Source: Liriodendron chinense (taxonomy: Eukaryota; Streptophyta; Magnoliopsida; Magnoliales; Magnoliaceae). From it: 64,000 nt of DNA. Both the position numbers and the translations under genes were made by a program. The stretch lies in the NCBI GenBank assembly GCA_003013855.2, contig PVNU02004100.1, positions 1,400,501-1,464,500 of the forward strand, in the 5' to 3' direction. The notes beneath the pieces were generated by a model. The model saw only the letters and a program-made list of their open reading frames with translations. It was not told where the DNA came from and made no database searches. Of this stretch, positions 23,601 through 34,427 are shown in pieces (positions within the stretch are counted from its first letter, which is position 1; every line of letters begins with the position of its first letter).

Positions 23601-23655
23601 GCGAGTTTTAGGGAAAGTATAATGCAAATTGGGGGGGGGGGGGGGGGGGGGGGGG
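23555..23655. repeat. (GA)n tract and a run of 25 G
   Basis: GA dinucleotides at 23555-23595, then after 35 bases an uninterrupted run of 25 G (23631-23655), inside the right end of the hAT transposon. Confidence 0.9.
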
Positions 23656-23790
23656 CTCCAGATTTCAAAAAAAAAGAAAGAAATCTAACTGTCAGATTTC
23701 TAGCTGTTGGACACTATGCGATTGCATAGTGTAATGTATATGCCATGTGTACAAAGTTATGCGATTATGCGATCGCTTTTAACAACATTG

Positions 23791-23965
23791 GTTCACTTGA
23801 ACATGTGTGAATGATGCTTGACTTAGTTCAAGTGAACATGCGTGAATGATGCTTGACTTAGTTCACATGAATAAGTGTGAATGAAGCTTGACTTCATTCA
23901 CTTGAACATGTGTAAATGATGCTTGACTTGGTTAACTTGAGCATGGGTGTATGGTGCATATGCTG
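23791..23965. repeat. 36-bp tandem repeat, right half
   Basis: Continues the array at 10165-10244: units of TTCACTTGAACATGTGTGAA plus TGATGCTTGACTTAG, four to five copies with drift. The hAT insertion split one array. Confidence 0.8.
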
Positions 23966-24101
23966 GTTCACTTGACCATTGGTTAGCAGTGTACAAACCA
24001 GCCCACTCAACCTTGTGTGGTGGTGACTAAAACAGTCCCCTATTCGAATCTGATGTGTGCAAGATAGACCAATGTTCAAGCGTATTAGTGTATGTTAGAC
24101 C

Positions 24102-24243
24102 AAGGTATTCTGTAACGGTAGCGGTGGCCATAACGGCCACCATTGTTACCTTTACGATATGAGTTGTAACGGCTGTTATGGTCTCTTTTTTAATTGAAAA
24201 AAAAAAAACCGAAGAACCTGTATCGGCCCCGTAATGCACCATT
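24102..24243. mobile_element. 142-bp Mutator-like MITE
   Basis: Termini AAGGTATTCTGTAACGG and (complement) AATGGTGCATTACGGGG are inverted. The flanking 9-bp repeat TGTTAGACC is perfect (24093-24101, 24244-24252); nine bases is the Mutator signature. The interior has GTAACGG/CCGTTAC palindromes and an A-run. Its ends resemble those of the 4.7-kb element at 43932-48673. Confidence 0.85.
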
Positions 24244-24252
24244 TGTTAGACC

Positions 24253-25180
24253 CATGAGGTGTGAACAAGTTAGATTCCTGCTCAGGTGTACAAGTGCAAC
24301 AAACTAGACAATGGTGCATGCATAAGTTTGTGCAAATTAGACCTTTTATTGAATAGGGAATCTTGTGTAGACCAACCCTTTACTAAAGTAGCAAATCATG
24401 TGTAAACCTACCATTTGTTGACTTGAAAGAACTTCCTCTCAAAGCATGCATAAGAACTCACGCATGGACACCATTGAATGGTTGGAATTGTGAACTCATG
24501 TGAATAGTTAGAACCTTGAGATGGTTCGGATTTGTGAGCTCATGCGGATAGTTAGAACCATGAGATGGTTCGGATTTGTGAGCTTATGTGAAAATCCCTC
24601 AAGCCAAATAGAAGGGAACATCGAGGGGTCCCTTGGAAGAGAGCCCTAAGTTTCTGAAAATACAAACTTTTCAACCATGGAATCTCTGCCAAAAAAGAAA
24701 AGAAAAAAAATACGGTATGTTCTTTTGTTTTGTAATTAACAATATGGTAACCAAGAGTTTAATTTGATGACTAAATGCTCCAAACTAAATTTAATGGATG
24801 GCTTCCAAACATAAACAATTGGAAAGCAAATGGTGAATTGGTAGGGTATCGATCCAAGAATACCACCAAATTGTAAATTGCTAAACATTTAACATTCTTA
24901 TCCAAATAAAAGTATCAGACAATGTGGGACTGGTTTTCCATAGAAATCTTACAACATTCCAAAAGAGCAATTCAAGCAGACAAAAAAAAAAAAGTTGATT
25001 GCAAAATATTCTTCCTTGATGGTTTATCAGATACTCCATGAGCACCTACAAAGAATCTATTTGCCGGATTTAAACAAAGATGTAAATGGAAATGGAAGGA
25101 GATTCTTTCTTTTATGTTACATCTGATATGAACTGAAGGAGATTCCTCCTTCTACGTCACATTTGATATGAACTAAGGAG
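24253..25180. other. Unassigned region with a 44-bp tandem repeat
   Basis: About 24492-24600 holds 2.5 units of 44 bp of the form GTGARCTCATGYGRATAGTT followed by AGAACC(T/A)TGAGATGGTTCGG. The rest is AT-rich with no coding. It could be intron of the aminopeptidase gene or intergenic; the window does not decide. Confidence 0.5.
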
Positions 25181-25185
25181 TAAAG

Positions 25186-27146
25186 TGAAAGTACGTCAGT
25201 AGTCTAACACGACACCTTCGTATGTGCGGAAGCTTAAAGAGCAACTAGAATTATGGCTAAAACCAATAGGGGGGGTGATTAGGACCTTTTGAAATTCTTT
25301 TCACCTACTTACACAATTTAACAAATTAAACTAAGTAAGCAATAACACTTCGGCTTCCAAGCCTAAGTGGGTCCAATCACAAGACTAGCATATGGTTTAA
25401 GCAATAAACAACCTAGCCTAAGCATGCATAGATAATCAAATGATATAACTAATCAAGCTCTTAATCTATGCAACCTATGTAGACTTATGAGAATGGATTA
25501 ATGAGCTCAAGTCTACACAACTAGTAAAAGTACATCTTGTGTGTGGATGTGCCTATCTAGTGCCTAGCATACATTCCTATCAAGCATTCATAATTAAACA
25601 ATTAAACATCCAATGCTAAGATATCAATGTGCTTAATTCAATCACAAACACAAGCATGTATAGTGGTTCAACTTTCGGTCTACTCCACTCCCGGTTCAAG
25701 TACTCAACTCCATTGAGCACACCGGCATTCACTGTCGAAGGTTTTAAATGAGGTTCACCTCTCAACCTTTACACGGAGGTTTTACCAGTTCACCTCTTAA
25801 CCATAACCGGAGTTTTGGACAAAAGGCTAAGTCTCAACCCAAACGCACATTCACTCCCGTGTCGGAGGCTCCTCCTTGGAGACTTTGTTTAGGCTCGACT
25901 AACAGGCCAAGGAGTGCCAAACAACCCCTAGTCTTTAGGCCGACAAATGGGCCAAGGAACGACCAACGTCCCTAGAACGAGTTTGACAAACAAACTCTAC
26001 ACTCAACTCCCACAGGGAATTGAGTGGATGGACTCTCAATAAAGACAACCTTACTTGTCGGATGAGCCCCTTGTTCAGCGCCGGTTCGGGTTGCTTGATC
26101 TCCGCTCTCCCGTGCTTCAATCAACTTCCCTTGCTCCCACGATCGTGTTGCCGTTGCGTCGCCAATGCCTTAGCTACACTAGATCAATCACATTGCTTGT
26201 GATGCCTTTGAGATGCCCAAGGTGATAGGAGGGTAGGTTTGAGAACTCTACAACTATTAGGAATGGGTTGCCTAGAGTTTCTCTCCTACAACGATCTCAT
26301 CTTAGAGTTTTGGATAAGGATATGCCTATCAAGGAAGATCCAAACTCTAGAGATCAAGAGGGGATGAAGTTCATCTTCTTCATGAGCTTGGAATGCTCCA
26401 ATCTTGTCTTAAAGCACAAGGAAGATGCCTTGCATAGGTTGGGAATGAGCCTCAAATGGTCTCCAACAATGGTGGCTTCACTCCTCTCAAAATCCCTCTT
26501 CTTGCCCCTCAAAATGAGCCAAGCCCCTTTATAAAAAGATGTTCACACGGACAAAAAAGGGCAGAAAATGGCTAGTCCCGACCTGTCCCGACCGGTCCCA
26601 ACCGGTCGGCCAAAGGCCAGGCAAGACAGTGCACTTACTGTCCAGAGGGGGGGTTTGTCTGACCGGTCTTGATCAGTCGGACCAAACCTGCCGACCAGTC
26701 AAGATCGGTCGGCCCAATGGCCTGTTGACACAGCAGGGTTGCTGTTCAATTTGGGACCTAGTCCGAAGGGTCTTAACTGGTCGGTCCAGTCCAGCCGACC
26801 GGTCAGACAAGCTTGGGTTCAGCCCATTTGTTTGCTGACCCACCAATTTCACAACCCACTCACATTGGTCAAAGTATGAATGATCTTTTGGGACACCTAG
26901 GGCTAATCTATTGTGACTAAAGGTTTCCAAATATGGTCAAGGTCATCAAAAAGGTTAAGGGTTAGGTTTTGGTCAAGGTTAAGGCACATCAAGGCATCAC
27001 TTTTACCTGTTTCTCCTTCCTCGATGCAGCAGGGCCACTTGAGTCTTCAGTCTTCGTCTTCATTAAGCTCAACCGACACTAGACTTACTGACCTAAGTGA
27101 TTGACAAACAAGGTGCACTAGTATGCCATGAAAAAGTGCACTAACA
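25186..27146 (-). repeat. 3' LTR of the gag-only element (1961 bp)
   Basis: Direct copy of 29139-31087. On the minus strand it starts TGTTAGTGCACTTTTT and ends GACGTACTTTCA. Near 26570-26830 it has many copies of the palindrome ACCGGT / GACCGGTC. Confidence 0.9.
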
Positions 27147-27161
27147 ATCTCCCCCTTTGTC
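27147..27161 (-). other. Polypurine tract of the gag-only element
   Basis: The minus strand reads TGACAAAGGGGGAGAT directly before the 3' LTR, as in plant copia elements. Confidence 0.85.
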
Positions 27162-28044
27162 AATTGCTTACAAAAACCTAACCTACCAAAACAAATACAT
27201 GAACAAGAGATTACATTGATAATGAATTAAATACAGGACTCTTGACATGCCTAAGCAAGCAGCTCCTCTTTAGTTTGCTCCCCCATAACCTGTCAATCCC
27301 TGCATCACAAAACATAGCAAACTAGTTTTGGTGGGACTTGATCTTTCTCCTCCTTTTTGTCAGCAATTGACAAACTATTATCTCCCCCTTAATGATATAT
27401 CAATTAAGGTTAAGGTAAGAGTAGATAGTATGTCGCAGTTATAACTATAAGCACATGCTAACAAGGAGAGTATAGGGTGCATGAACTTTAAAACATGGAG
27501 CATGCTAAGGAACATGATTAACAAGAACATGTAACTATCTAAGCATAGTTAATCATGCATAATTGGTCAAAGATATACATTTGCAATAAAAGCACAAAGG
27601 GCTTATAGCCCAATCAACCAACCTCCCCTAATGGTATATCAAGACCAATACTAAGCCAAGATTAGCATACAATTAAGCATATAATTCAGCAAGATGAACT
27701 AATCTAAGCATGGTGATAGTCTAGCAAGCAAATATACAAGTTAAAAGCAAGGCTAAGCTACTAAAATTGGGCTCATGAGGCTTGAATCCTCTAATTTCCA
27801 CATACTCACAGAAATGAGGCTGAAATCCTCAGATTTTCCTATTTAAGCATTTCTAGCTACCCTCACTAACTATGTTTAGATTGATTAGCCTAAGGGTAAC
27901 TAATTTCCATAACACTCTCATAAAATATAGCATGAGGTGAGGGGTTAGGAACTCCTTCTCCTAGAAGGGATAGTGGTCGGGATCCTCTCTTTGATTAAGG
28001 GGAAGAGAGGTAGTGGTGAAAGCCGTGAGAGCTAAATCAATATT
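27162..28044. other. Non-coding interior of the gag-only element
   Basis: Pol genes would be expected here in an autonomous copia element. No protease, integrase, RT or RNase H motif is seen in any frame; the sequence is AT-rich with CTAAGCATG-type repeats. Confidence 0.7.
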
Positions 28045-29063
28045 TTAGCTCTCATCACTAGTGGAGCCACCAGATTTGGATTCGGACTCCTCCGTATCAT
28101 CCCAAGTGGCAGCCATTGCCTTTTTACCTTTCGGTTTAGGCCCATTAGGACATTCCGGGGCAATATGGCCACGATGACCGCAACCGTAACATCAGATGGA
28201 TGAAGGTTTGGATGATTTTCCTTTATGTTTTTCACCCTTCTTGTCCTTCTTGTCACGGCTACTCCCTCTATCAAATTTGAAGAATCTTTTGAATTTTTTG
28301 TTCAACTTTTCTTCTTCATCCCCATCATCACTATCTTCCTCCGACTCACTCTTAATTTTCTTATGTTTGTGAGAGGACTTTAGAGCGATGCTTTTCTTTC
28401 TAGAGGGGGCCTTAAAGTGTAGTTCATGAGTTTGTAGGGAACCTATGAGTTCTTCTACTTTCATGTTATGTATGTCTCTACACTCCTCTAAGGTTACTAC
28501 TACCTTGGTGTTAAATCTTTCCGGGAGGGACCTAAGTATTTTTCTACATATACGTCCTTCCGGAACCCGATCACCCAAGACAAACATGGAGTTGCAAATA
28601 TTAGAAAGTTTGGTATAAAACTCCATGAAGGTTTCAGTCTCTTCCATCCTAATGTTTTCAAATTTGGTGGTTAAGAGCTGAAGCTTCGAGCGTCTTACTG
28701 TGCTAGTACCCTCGTGGGTAACCTCAAGTATATCCCACACTTCTTTTGTAGTTGCGCATGTAAGAATGTGCTGAAATTCATCCGGGGAAACCGCACAGTA
28801 AATCGCATTGAGAGCTTTAGCATTTGCCATATATTGAGCTCTCTCTCTCTGTCATCCCATTTTGCATCATCTTTAGGAATGACAATGTATCTCCCATCAA
28901 CCTCCACTTGCTCTGTGGGCAAGGTATATCCATTTTGTGTGGTTAGCCACACCGGACGGTCCACGAATTGGAGAAAAATCCTCATTCTAGCCTTCCAATA
29001 GGTGTAGTTGGACCCGTCAAAGAATGGTAGACGGTTGGTGGTACTCCCATCTCAATTAGACAT
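28045..29063 (-). pseudogene. gag of the TR-GAG element
   Basis: The minus strand begins MSN at 29063, then RLPFFDGSNYTYWKARM, the conserved copia gag entry. The capsid-like core holds WDILEVTHEGTSTVRRSKLQ and RKILRSLPERFNTKVV (UBN2 family). A Lys/Glu/Asp-rich stretch leads to CYGCGHRGHIAPEC (28150-28191), an intact zinc knuckle. It would coat and package the element RNA. Three lesions are visible: a TGA at codon 4, a two-base insertion near 28830 (an extra AT between RELN and MANAKA), and a TGA just before the knuckle. The remaining frame is well kept. It ends at the stop 28045-28047. Confidence 0.85.
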
Positions 29064-29120
29064 TATGCTACTGCTCCGGTACCGAATCTTACTCTAGACG
29101 ATTAAGTCCTCAAAGAGCAA

Positions 29121-29138
29121 CCCGTCTCTAATACCAAT
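29121..29138 (-). other. Primer-binding site of the gag-only element
   Basis: The minus strand reads ATTGGTATTAGAGACGGG next to the 5' LTR, close to the tRNA-Met type TTGGTATCAGAGC. Confidence 0.8.
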
Positions 29139-31087
29139 TGAAAGTACGTCGGTAGTCTAACACGACACCTTTGTATGTGTGGAAGCTTAAAGAGCAACTA
29201 AAATTATGGCTAAAACCAATAGGGGGGGTGATTAGGACCTTATGAAATTCCTTTCGCCTACTTACACAATTTAACAAATTAAACTAAGTAAGCAAGAACA
29301 CTTCGGCTTCCAAGCCTAAGTGGATCCACTCACAAGACTAGCATATGGTTTAAGCAATAAACAACCTAGTCTAAGCATGCATAGATAATTAAATGATATA
29401 ACTAATCAAGCTCTTAATCTATGCAACCTATGTAGACTTATGAGAATGGATCAATGAGCTCAAGTCTACACAACTAGTGAAAGTACATCTTGTGTGTGGA
29501 TATGCCTATCTAGTGCCTAGCATACATTCCTATCAAGCATTCATAATTAAACAATTAAACATCCAATGCTAAGATATCAATGTGCTCAATTCAATCACAA
29601 ACACAAGCATGTATAGTGGTTCGACTTTGGGTCTACTCTACTCCCGGTTCAAGTACTCTACTCCTTTGAGCACACCGGCATTCACTATCAGAGGTTTTAA
29701 ACGAGGTTCACCTCTCAACCTTTACACGGAGGTTTTACCGGTTCACCTCTTAACCATAACCGGAGTTTTGGACAAAAGGCTAACTCTCAACCCAAACGCA
29801 CATTCACTCCCGTGTCGAAGGCTCCCCCTTAGAGACTTTGTTTAGGCCCGACTAATGAGCCAAGGAGTGCCAAACAACCCCTAGTATTTAGGCCGACAAA
29901 CGGGCCAAGGAACGACCAACGTCCCTAGAACGAGTTTGACAAACAAACTCTACACTCAACTCCCACAAGGAATTGAGTGGATGGACTCTCAATAAAGACA
30001 ACCTTACTTGTCGGATGAGCCCCTTGTTCAGCGCCGGTTCGGGTTGCTTGATCTCCGCTCTCCCATGCTTCAATCAGCTTCCCTTGCTCCCACGATCGTG
30101 TTGCCGTTGCGTCGCCAATGCCTCAACTACACTCGATCAATCACCTTGCTTGTGATGCCTTGGAGATGCCCAAGGTGATAGAAGGGTAGGTTTGAGAACT
30201 TTACAACTATTAGGAATGGATTGCCTAGAGTTTCTCTCCTACAACGATCTCATCTTAGAGTTTTGGATAAGGATATGCCTATCAAGGAAGATCCAAACTC
30301 TAGAGATCAAGAGGGGATGAAGGTCTCTTCTTCATGAGCTTGGAATGCTCTAATCTTGTGTTAAAGCACAAGGAAGATGCCTTGCATAGGTTGGGAATGA
30401 GCCTCAAATGGTCTCCAACAATGGTGGCTTCACTCCTCTCAAAATCCCTCTTCTTGCCCCTCAAAATGAGCCAAGCCCCTTTATAAAAGATGTTCAAACG
30501 GACAAAAAAGGGCAGAAAACGGCTAGTCCCGATCTGTCCCGACCAGTCCCAACCGGTCGGCCAAAGGCCAGGCAAGACAGTGCACTTGCTGTCCAGAGGG
30601 GGGATCTGTCCGACCGGTCTTGACCGGTAGGACCAGACCTGCCGACCGGTCAAGACCGGTCGGCCCAATGGCCTGTTGACACAGCAAGGTTGCTGTTCAA
30701 TCTGGGACCCAGTCCAACAGGTCGGTGCAGTCCAGTTGACCGGTCGAACAGGCCTAGGTTCAGCCCATTTGTTTGCTGACCCACTAATTTCACAACCCAC
30801 TCACATTGGCCAAGGTATGGATGATCTTTTGGGACACCTAGAGCCAATCTATGATGACTAAAGGTTTCCAAATATGGTCATGGTCATCAAAGAGGTTAAG
30901 GGTTAGGTTTTGGTCAAGGTTAAGGCACATCAAGGCATCACTTTTACCTGTTTCTCCTTCCTTGATACAGCAGGGCCACTTGAGTCTTCGGTCTTCGTCT
31001 TCATTAAGCTCAACCGACACTAGACTCACTGACCTAAGTGATTGACAAACAAGGTGCACTAGTATGCCACAAAAAAGTGCACTAACA
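29139..31087 (-). repeat. 5' LTR of the gag-only element (1949 bp)
   Basis: Direct copy of 25186-27146 with scattered substitutions and small indels. For transcription on the minus strand this is the promoter-bearing copy. Confidence 0.9.
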
Positions 31088-31092
31088 TAAAG

Positions 31093-32916
31093 TACGAGAA
31101 GGTTTATCTTCAAAAAAAAAAGAACGAGAAGGTTTAGTCCCTACTTCCCTAGCAAGCAATTTAGACTATACAATAAACAAAAATCATCCACCACCTTTTG
31201 AAGACAGTAGGCAAAACGTTTCTGCCTCACCATGAAATTACACATGGTTGATGCATCAAGCTGCCTTTCTTCCCAAACCTGAAGAAGGTAGAATTGATAC
31301 TGATCTAGACAAACACAAAAGGTTTTAGGGTGGCATAAACTCTCCTTTTCTGGTTTTCTCAAGGAAGATATTGTTAATGCATTTTGAAGGCTTTAGGGTA
31401 GAGCTTCTGCCCCTCTACTGATGTAGCAAACGAATCAAGAATCCTATGGTCCTATAAAGCCCAGTGGAACTAAACATACCCAACAGAGCATAAATTGCAT
31501 GAGCCCCAAGGTCTGGTCAAAAATCATTCATATTTCACATCAAAAAATGACCAAACATGACATCCTCGGAATGGGTGATAGGTTGTAAAATTGCAAAACA
31601 GGTTCTTTTAGCCAATTGCTGAATACGTAAGTGTTTTGGGAATACTTCTGTTGAGATCAGTCCTTCAGTGTCTAGTTTGAGATAATTTGGTGGCTATTAA
31701 CCGTTAACTGACAGAATTAATGAACGAAAATGTTAACTCCTATTATGTTCTAAGACAATTGCTATTGGTTCAGGTAATGGGAGAGAAGGACCATAACACT
31801 GTACGACTGAATAGGGCTCCTCTTATACTTGGTCCTGATTTCTATGAAATAGGTTATGGATTATATGCATGAGAGACAATAAGATATTTGAGAGCCTAGG
31901 CACTTGTTTTACATAACAATTCATGCATTTCATGGGTTTTTATGATAAAACTAAAAAGGTTGCTGTCCAATGTTGGAAGTAATTCATTTTGCTTGTAAGA
32001 GGGAGGAGGAATTGGTCTGTATATGAGTCCTCGAATTCTAACCATGGAATCCATGTTCCATCACCAAATCTTGTTTTGCATGTATCCCAAGTGAGAAGTC
32101 TGGTAGAACAGAAGTTTTGTCATTCAGTGTTACCTGTGCCTTATTGGTTGAAAAGAATATGCATTTAAAAAAGAAAGATGTTAATCTGCTCTAACTCCAA
32201 CCACTTTGACAAGCAGAAGGTTTTCCTCAAATTGTTTTTAAGAGAATTAACTACTGTGTTGGAAAGGCTTCATAATATGACACCCATGGAGAGCTAAGGT
32301 GAATGTTAATGAGAGAAATTCATACCAATTATCCATGCTTATGTTCTCATGGGGTCATCCATACCAAAAGGCTCAAAGAGGCTAGAGCCTGTCAGCTGAA
32401 ATTATATAGTTTAAGTGAAGTTCAATTAGCCAAGCACCTACCTACGAACTCTTCTATGATACATCAAAATTCAAAGCAGACCTTGCCTCCAAGCTTCTTC
32501 CTAGGAACTCCTCTATGGTACATCAAAATTTAAAACAGATCTTGCCTCCAAGCATCTGTCAAGGAAGAACTCTATCATATATCAAAATTTAAAACAGATC
32601 TTGCCTCCTAAAGGACAATTCTTCTGGTACATGATAATGAGGCACTAGATCTGGTCCTACTATCATGCACCTTCTCAACTGTACTCATCAACAAAATGCT
32701 CAATTATGTGGAGCCGCTCCCTCCCATTCTCCCTATCCTGATGATAGTAGTTAACAACCGCCAATTATCTAAGTGTAAGCATAGGTTCTTGTTTATGACA
32801 TCTCAGGGTCCAAAAGGAGGGGACATTTTTCTTATCCAACTAGATCTTACTCCCTTTCTTTGACTCTTAAAGGACAAGAATTGTCTTATGAACTACTAAT
32901 TAGTACACAATGTGGT
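31093..32916. other. Unassigned region, probably intronic
   Basis: AT-rich with no recognised coding. At about 32440-32640 there are three imperfect copies of a ~62-bp unit around the phrases TACATCAAAATTTAAAACAG and ATCTTGCCTCC. A 73-codon minus-strand frame at 31141-31362 matches nothing I recognise. No further aminopeptidase exon was found here. Confidence 0.5.
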
Positions 32917-32924
32917 ATTTTAAA

Positions 32925-34086
32925 CAATGATTGCAATATCGATAATATCAGCCGATAGTATCGGTATCACAGGTCAGTGAAACAAAACTGACCTGGAGTA
33001 CAAAAACTCCTTGGTATCGGGCTATGTATCGAAATGTATTGATAGTATCGCAAGATATCACACTTTTTTCTTTTGTAAATTTACTCGGTATTGACGATAT
33101 CTATCGATATTGACAGATATCGTTGACATCGACAGGAACCAAGCCCTCTTTCAAAAAAACTATCAAAACTTCATTTTTTCGTCATTCTCCTTCTTTGTTT
33201 TCTAACTAAACACTTCGTGGGTGGATTTCAGTCCACTATTTGCAATCTTTTGTGAGAAAAACAGAGATTTCAAACCGGAATCAAGATTTCTTGCGGATTT
33301 GGGACCCGTTTTCATTCGGTAAGTGATTTTGCATTTCATCCTTTTTTTTTCTTTAAATCATACAAAATCAATGCCAAAAGATTAGAAATTCTAGATTCTT
33401 CATGTTTTGCATAGAAAATCAAGGATTTGAACCTTCAATTTCGAGATTCAAGGGAAGGTGGTTGGATTTGGGGGAAACTTTGAATTTTCCGCAATTTCTC
33501 CCAAATTGGTTGCAATCTTACTGTCTAAACACGAAATCAAATATGTATGAGGCCTGATCTACTGATTCATGTAGTTTTCCTGATTTTTTTTTTTTTTAAA
33601 TCCGAATTTTTCTTTTTGTATCAACAGTCAATTGATTGCATTTTTAGACCATTTAAGGGTGGTTGATGATTTTTTTAAATATAATTATAACTTAATTTAA
33701 AAAATTATTAATAAATCTTAAATTTTTTAAGATTTATTTAAGATTTATTAATTATTTTTTAAATAAACATCTTCTTAATTTTTTAATTATATGATTGACT
33801 TCGAATATAATTTTATTAGTTCAGTCAGACAGCACATAGCTTAACACCCTATACAAACGAAACCTATTATGTGCACATGTTTTTGGTGATGATATGATTT
33901 AAATGTGTATTAATGTCTTTGTTAACAATCCTTGAAGTTTTATTGAAAAATTCGACCAATTTCCCAATATTTCCCAACAACAACGATACATTAACTGATA
34001 CGACTGATATATCCCATGTGATAATCGATGTGTATCTGTATCCCAAGGGTGTGATACCATGTGCGATACCAATACAGTAAACATTG
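32925..34086. mobile_element. Non-autonomous hAT-like element with TATCGATA repeats
   Basis: Ends CAATGATTGCAATATCG and (complement) CAATGTTTACTGTATTGG are inverted. Flanks ATTTTAAA (32917-32924) and ATTTTAAT (34087-34094) make an 8-bp TSD with one mismatch. Both ends are rich in GATATCG-type repeats like the element at 2220-3072, so the two are relatives. No transposase. Confidence 0.75.
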
Positions 34087-34313
34087 ATTTTAATATGACC
34101 TCAATCAAGAATTATCTTATCTGATGATGCAATTAGTAACAGAACATGGTAACATGATCTCCCTCTTTCCCTCTTACCTTATAAATCAGATAGAGGGCCT
34201 AAATCTAATACATTTACCCTGGACACGTGATGCCCCCTATGGGAATAGAGTCAACAAACCTATTGAACAATTTGGAAAAAAAAAAAAAAAAAAAACAAAA
34301 CAAATGTCTCAAC

Positions 34314-34427
34314 CTGAAAGCATTCAGCACCAAGATAACTCTGCAACATCCGAATCACTGAGGCTCCTTTCTTGTAGCTTATTGCATCGAAAATTTCATC
34401 AATTTCATGAGCATGGTTTATCTCCAC
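34314..34427 (-). CDS. APM1: APM1 exon: HAAEIDEIFDAISY block
   Basis: 114 bp, 38 codons, phase 0 at both ends. VEINHAHEIDEIFDAISY then KKGASVIRMLQSYLGAECFQ is the conserved block after the catalytic domain of M1 aminopeptidases (family form VNHAxEIDEIFDAISY); its tyrosine stabilises the transition state. Preceded by TTTTCAG and followed by GTTGAG. It joins in frame to PIE of the exon ending at 59535. The next exons are not recognised to the left. Confidence 0.92.

Larger units (their letters stand above)
10245..23790 (-). mobile_element. 13.5-kb hAT transposon with nested insertions
   Basis: Ends CAAAGTTGTCAA and (complement) CAATGTTGTTAA are inverted and begin with CA as in hAT elements. 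The flanking 8-bp repeat GTTCACTT lies at 10237-10244 and 23791-23798. Subterminal regions on both sides repeat the phrase TTATGCGAT / GCGATCGC. The element carries a BED/DUF659/hAT-dimerisation transposase pseudogene on the minus strand. Two LTR units, an L1 LINE and a further solo LTR have accumulated inside it. Confidence 0.8.
25186..31087 (-). mobile_element. gag-only LTR retrotransposon (TR-GAG type), complete
   Basis: Two direct LTRs (25186-27146, 29139-31087) flanked by perfect TAAAG (25181-25185, 31088-31092). On the minus strand it has a PBS right after the 5' LTR and a polypurine tract before the 3' LTR. The 2-kb interior holds only a copia-like gag gene with a CCHC knuckle. No protease, integrase or RT is visible in any frame. 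Such gag-bearing, pol-less elements are known as TR-GAG retrotransposons and depend on a partner for reverse transcription. The LTRs are alike but carry several differences per 100 bases, so insertion is not very recent. Confidence 0.88.

Noticed and set aside
23631..23655. The run of 25 G as a telomere-like or functional G-quadruplex
   Set aside because: A homopolymer next to a GA tract is more simply slippage or assembly noise; nothing nearby depends on it.
9073..24500. A giant solo LTR starting TGTTGACCATTGACC at 9073
   Set aside because: I could not find a matching CA end with a shared 5-bp repeat on the right side.
28714..29001. 95-codon plus-strand frame
   Set aside because: Antisense shadow of the TR-GAG gag gene.
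31141..31362. 73-codon minus-strand frame as a missing APM1 exon
   Set aside because: No match to the expected segment after LGAECFQ (SLAAYIK-type sequence) and no supporting splice signals.
34260..34313. APM1 coding continuing past 34314 into a Phe-rich stretch
   Set aside because: The poly-Phe is an A-run on the plus strand beyond a clear GT donor; it is intron.
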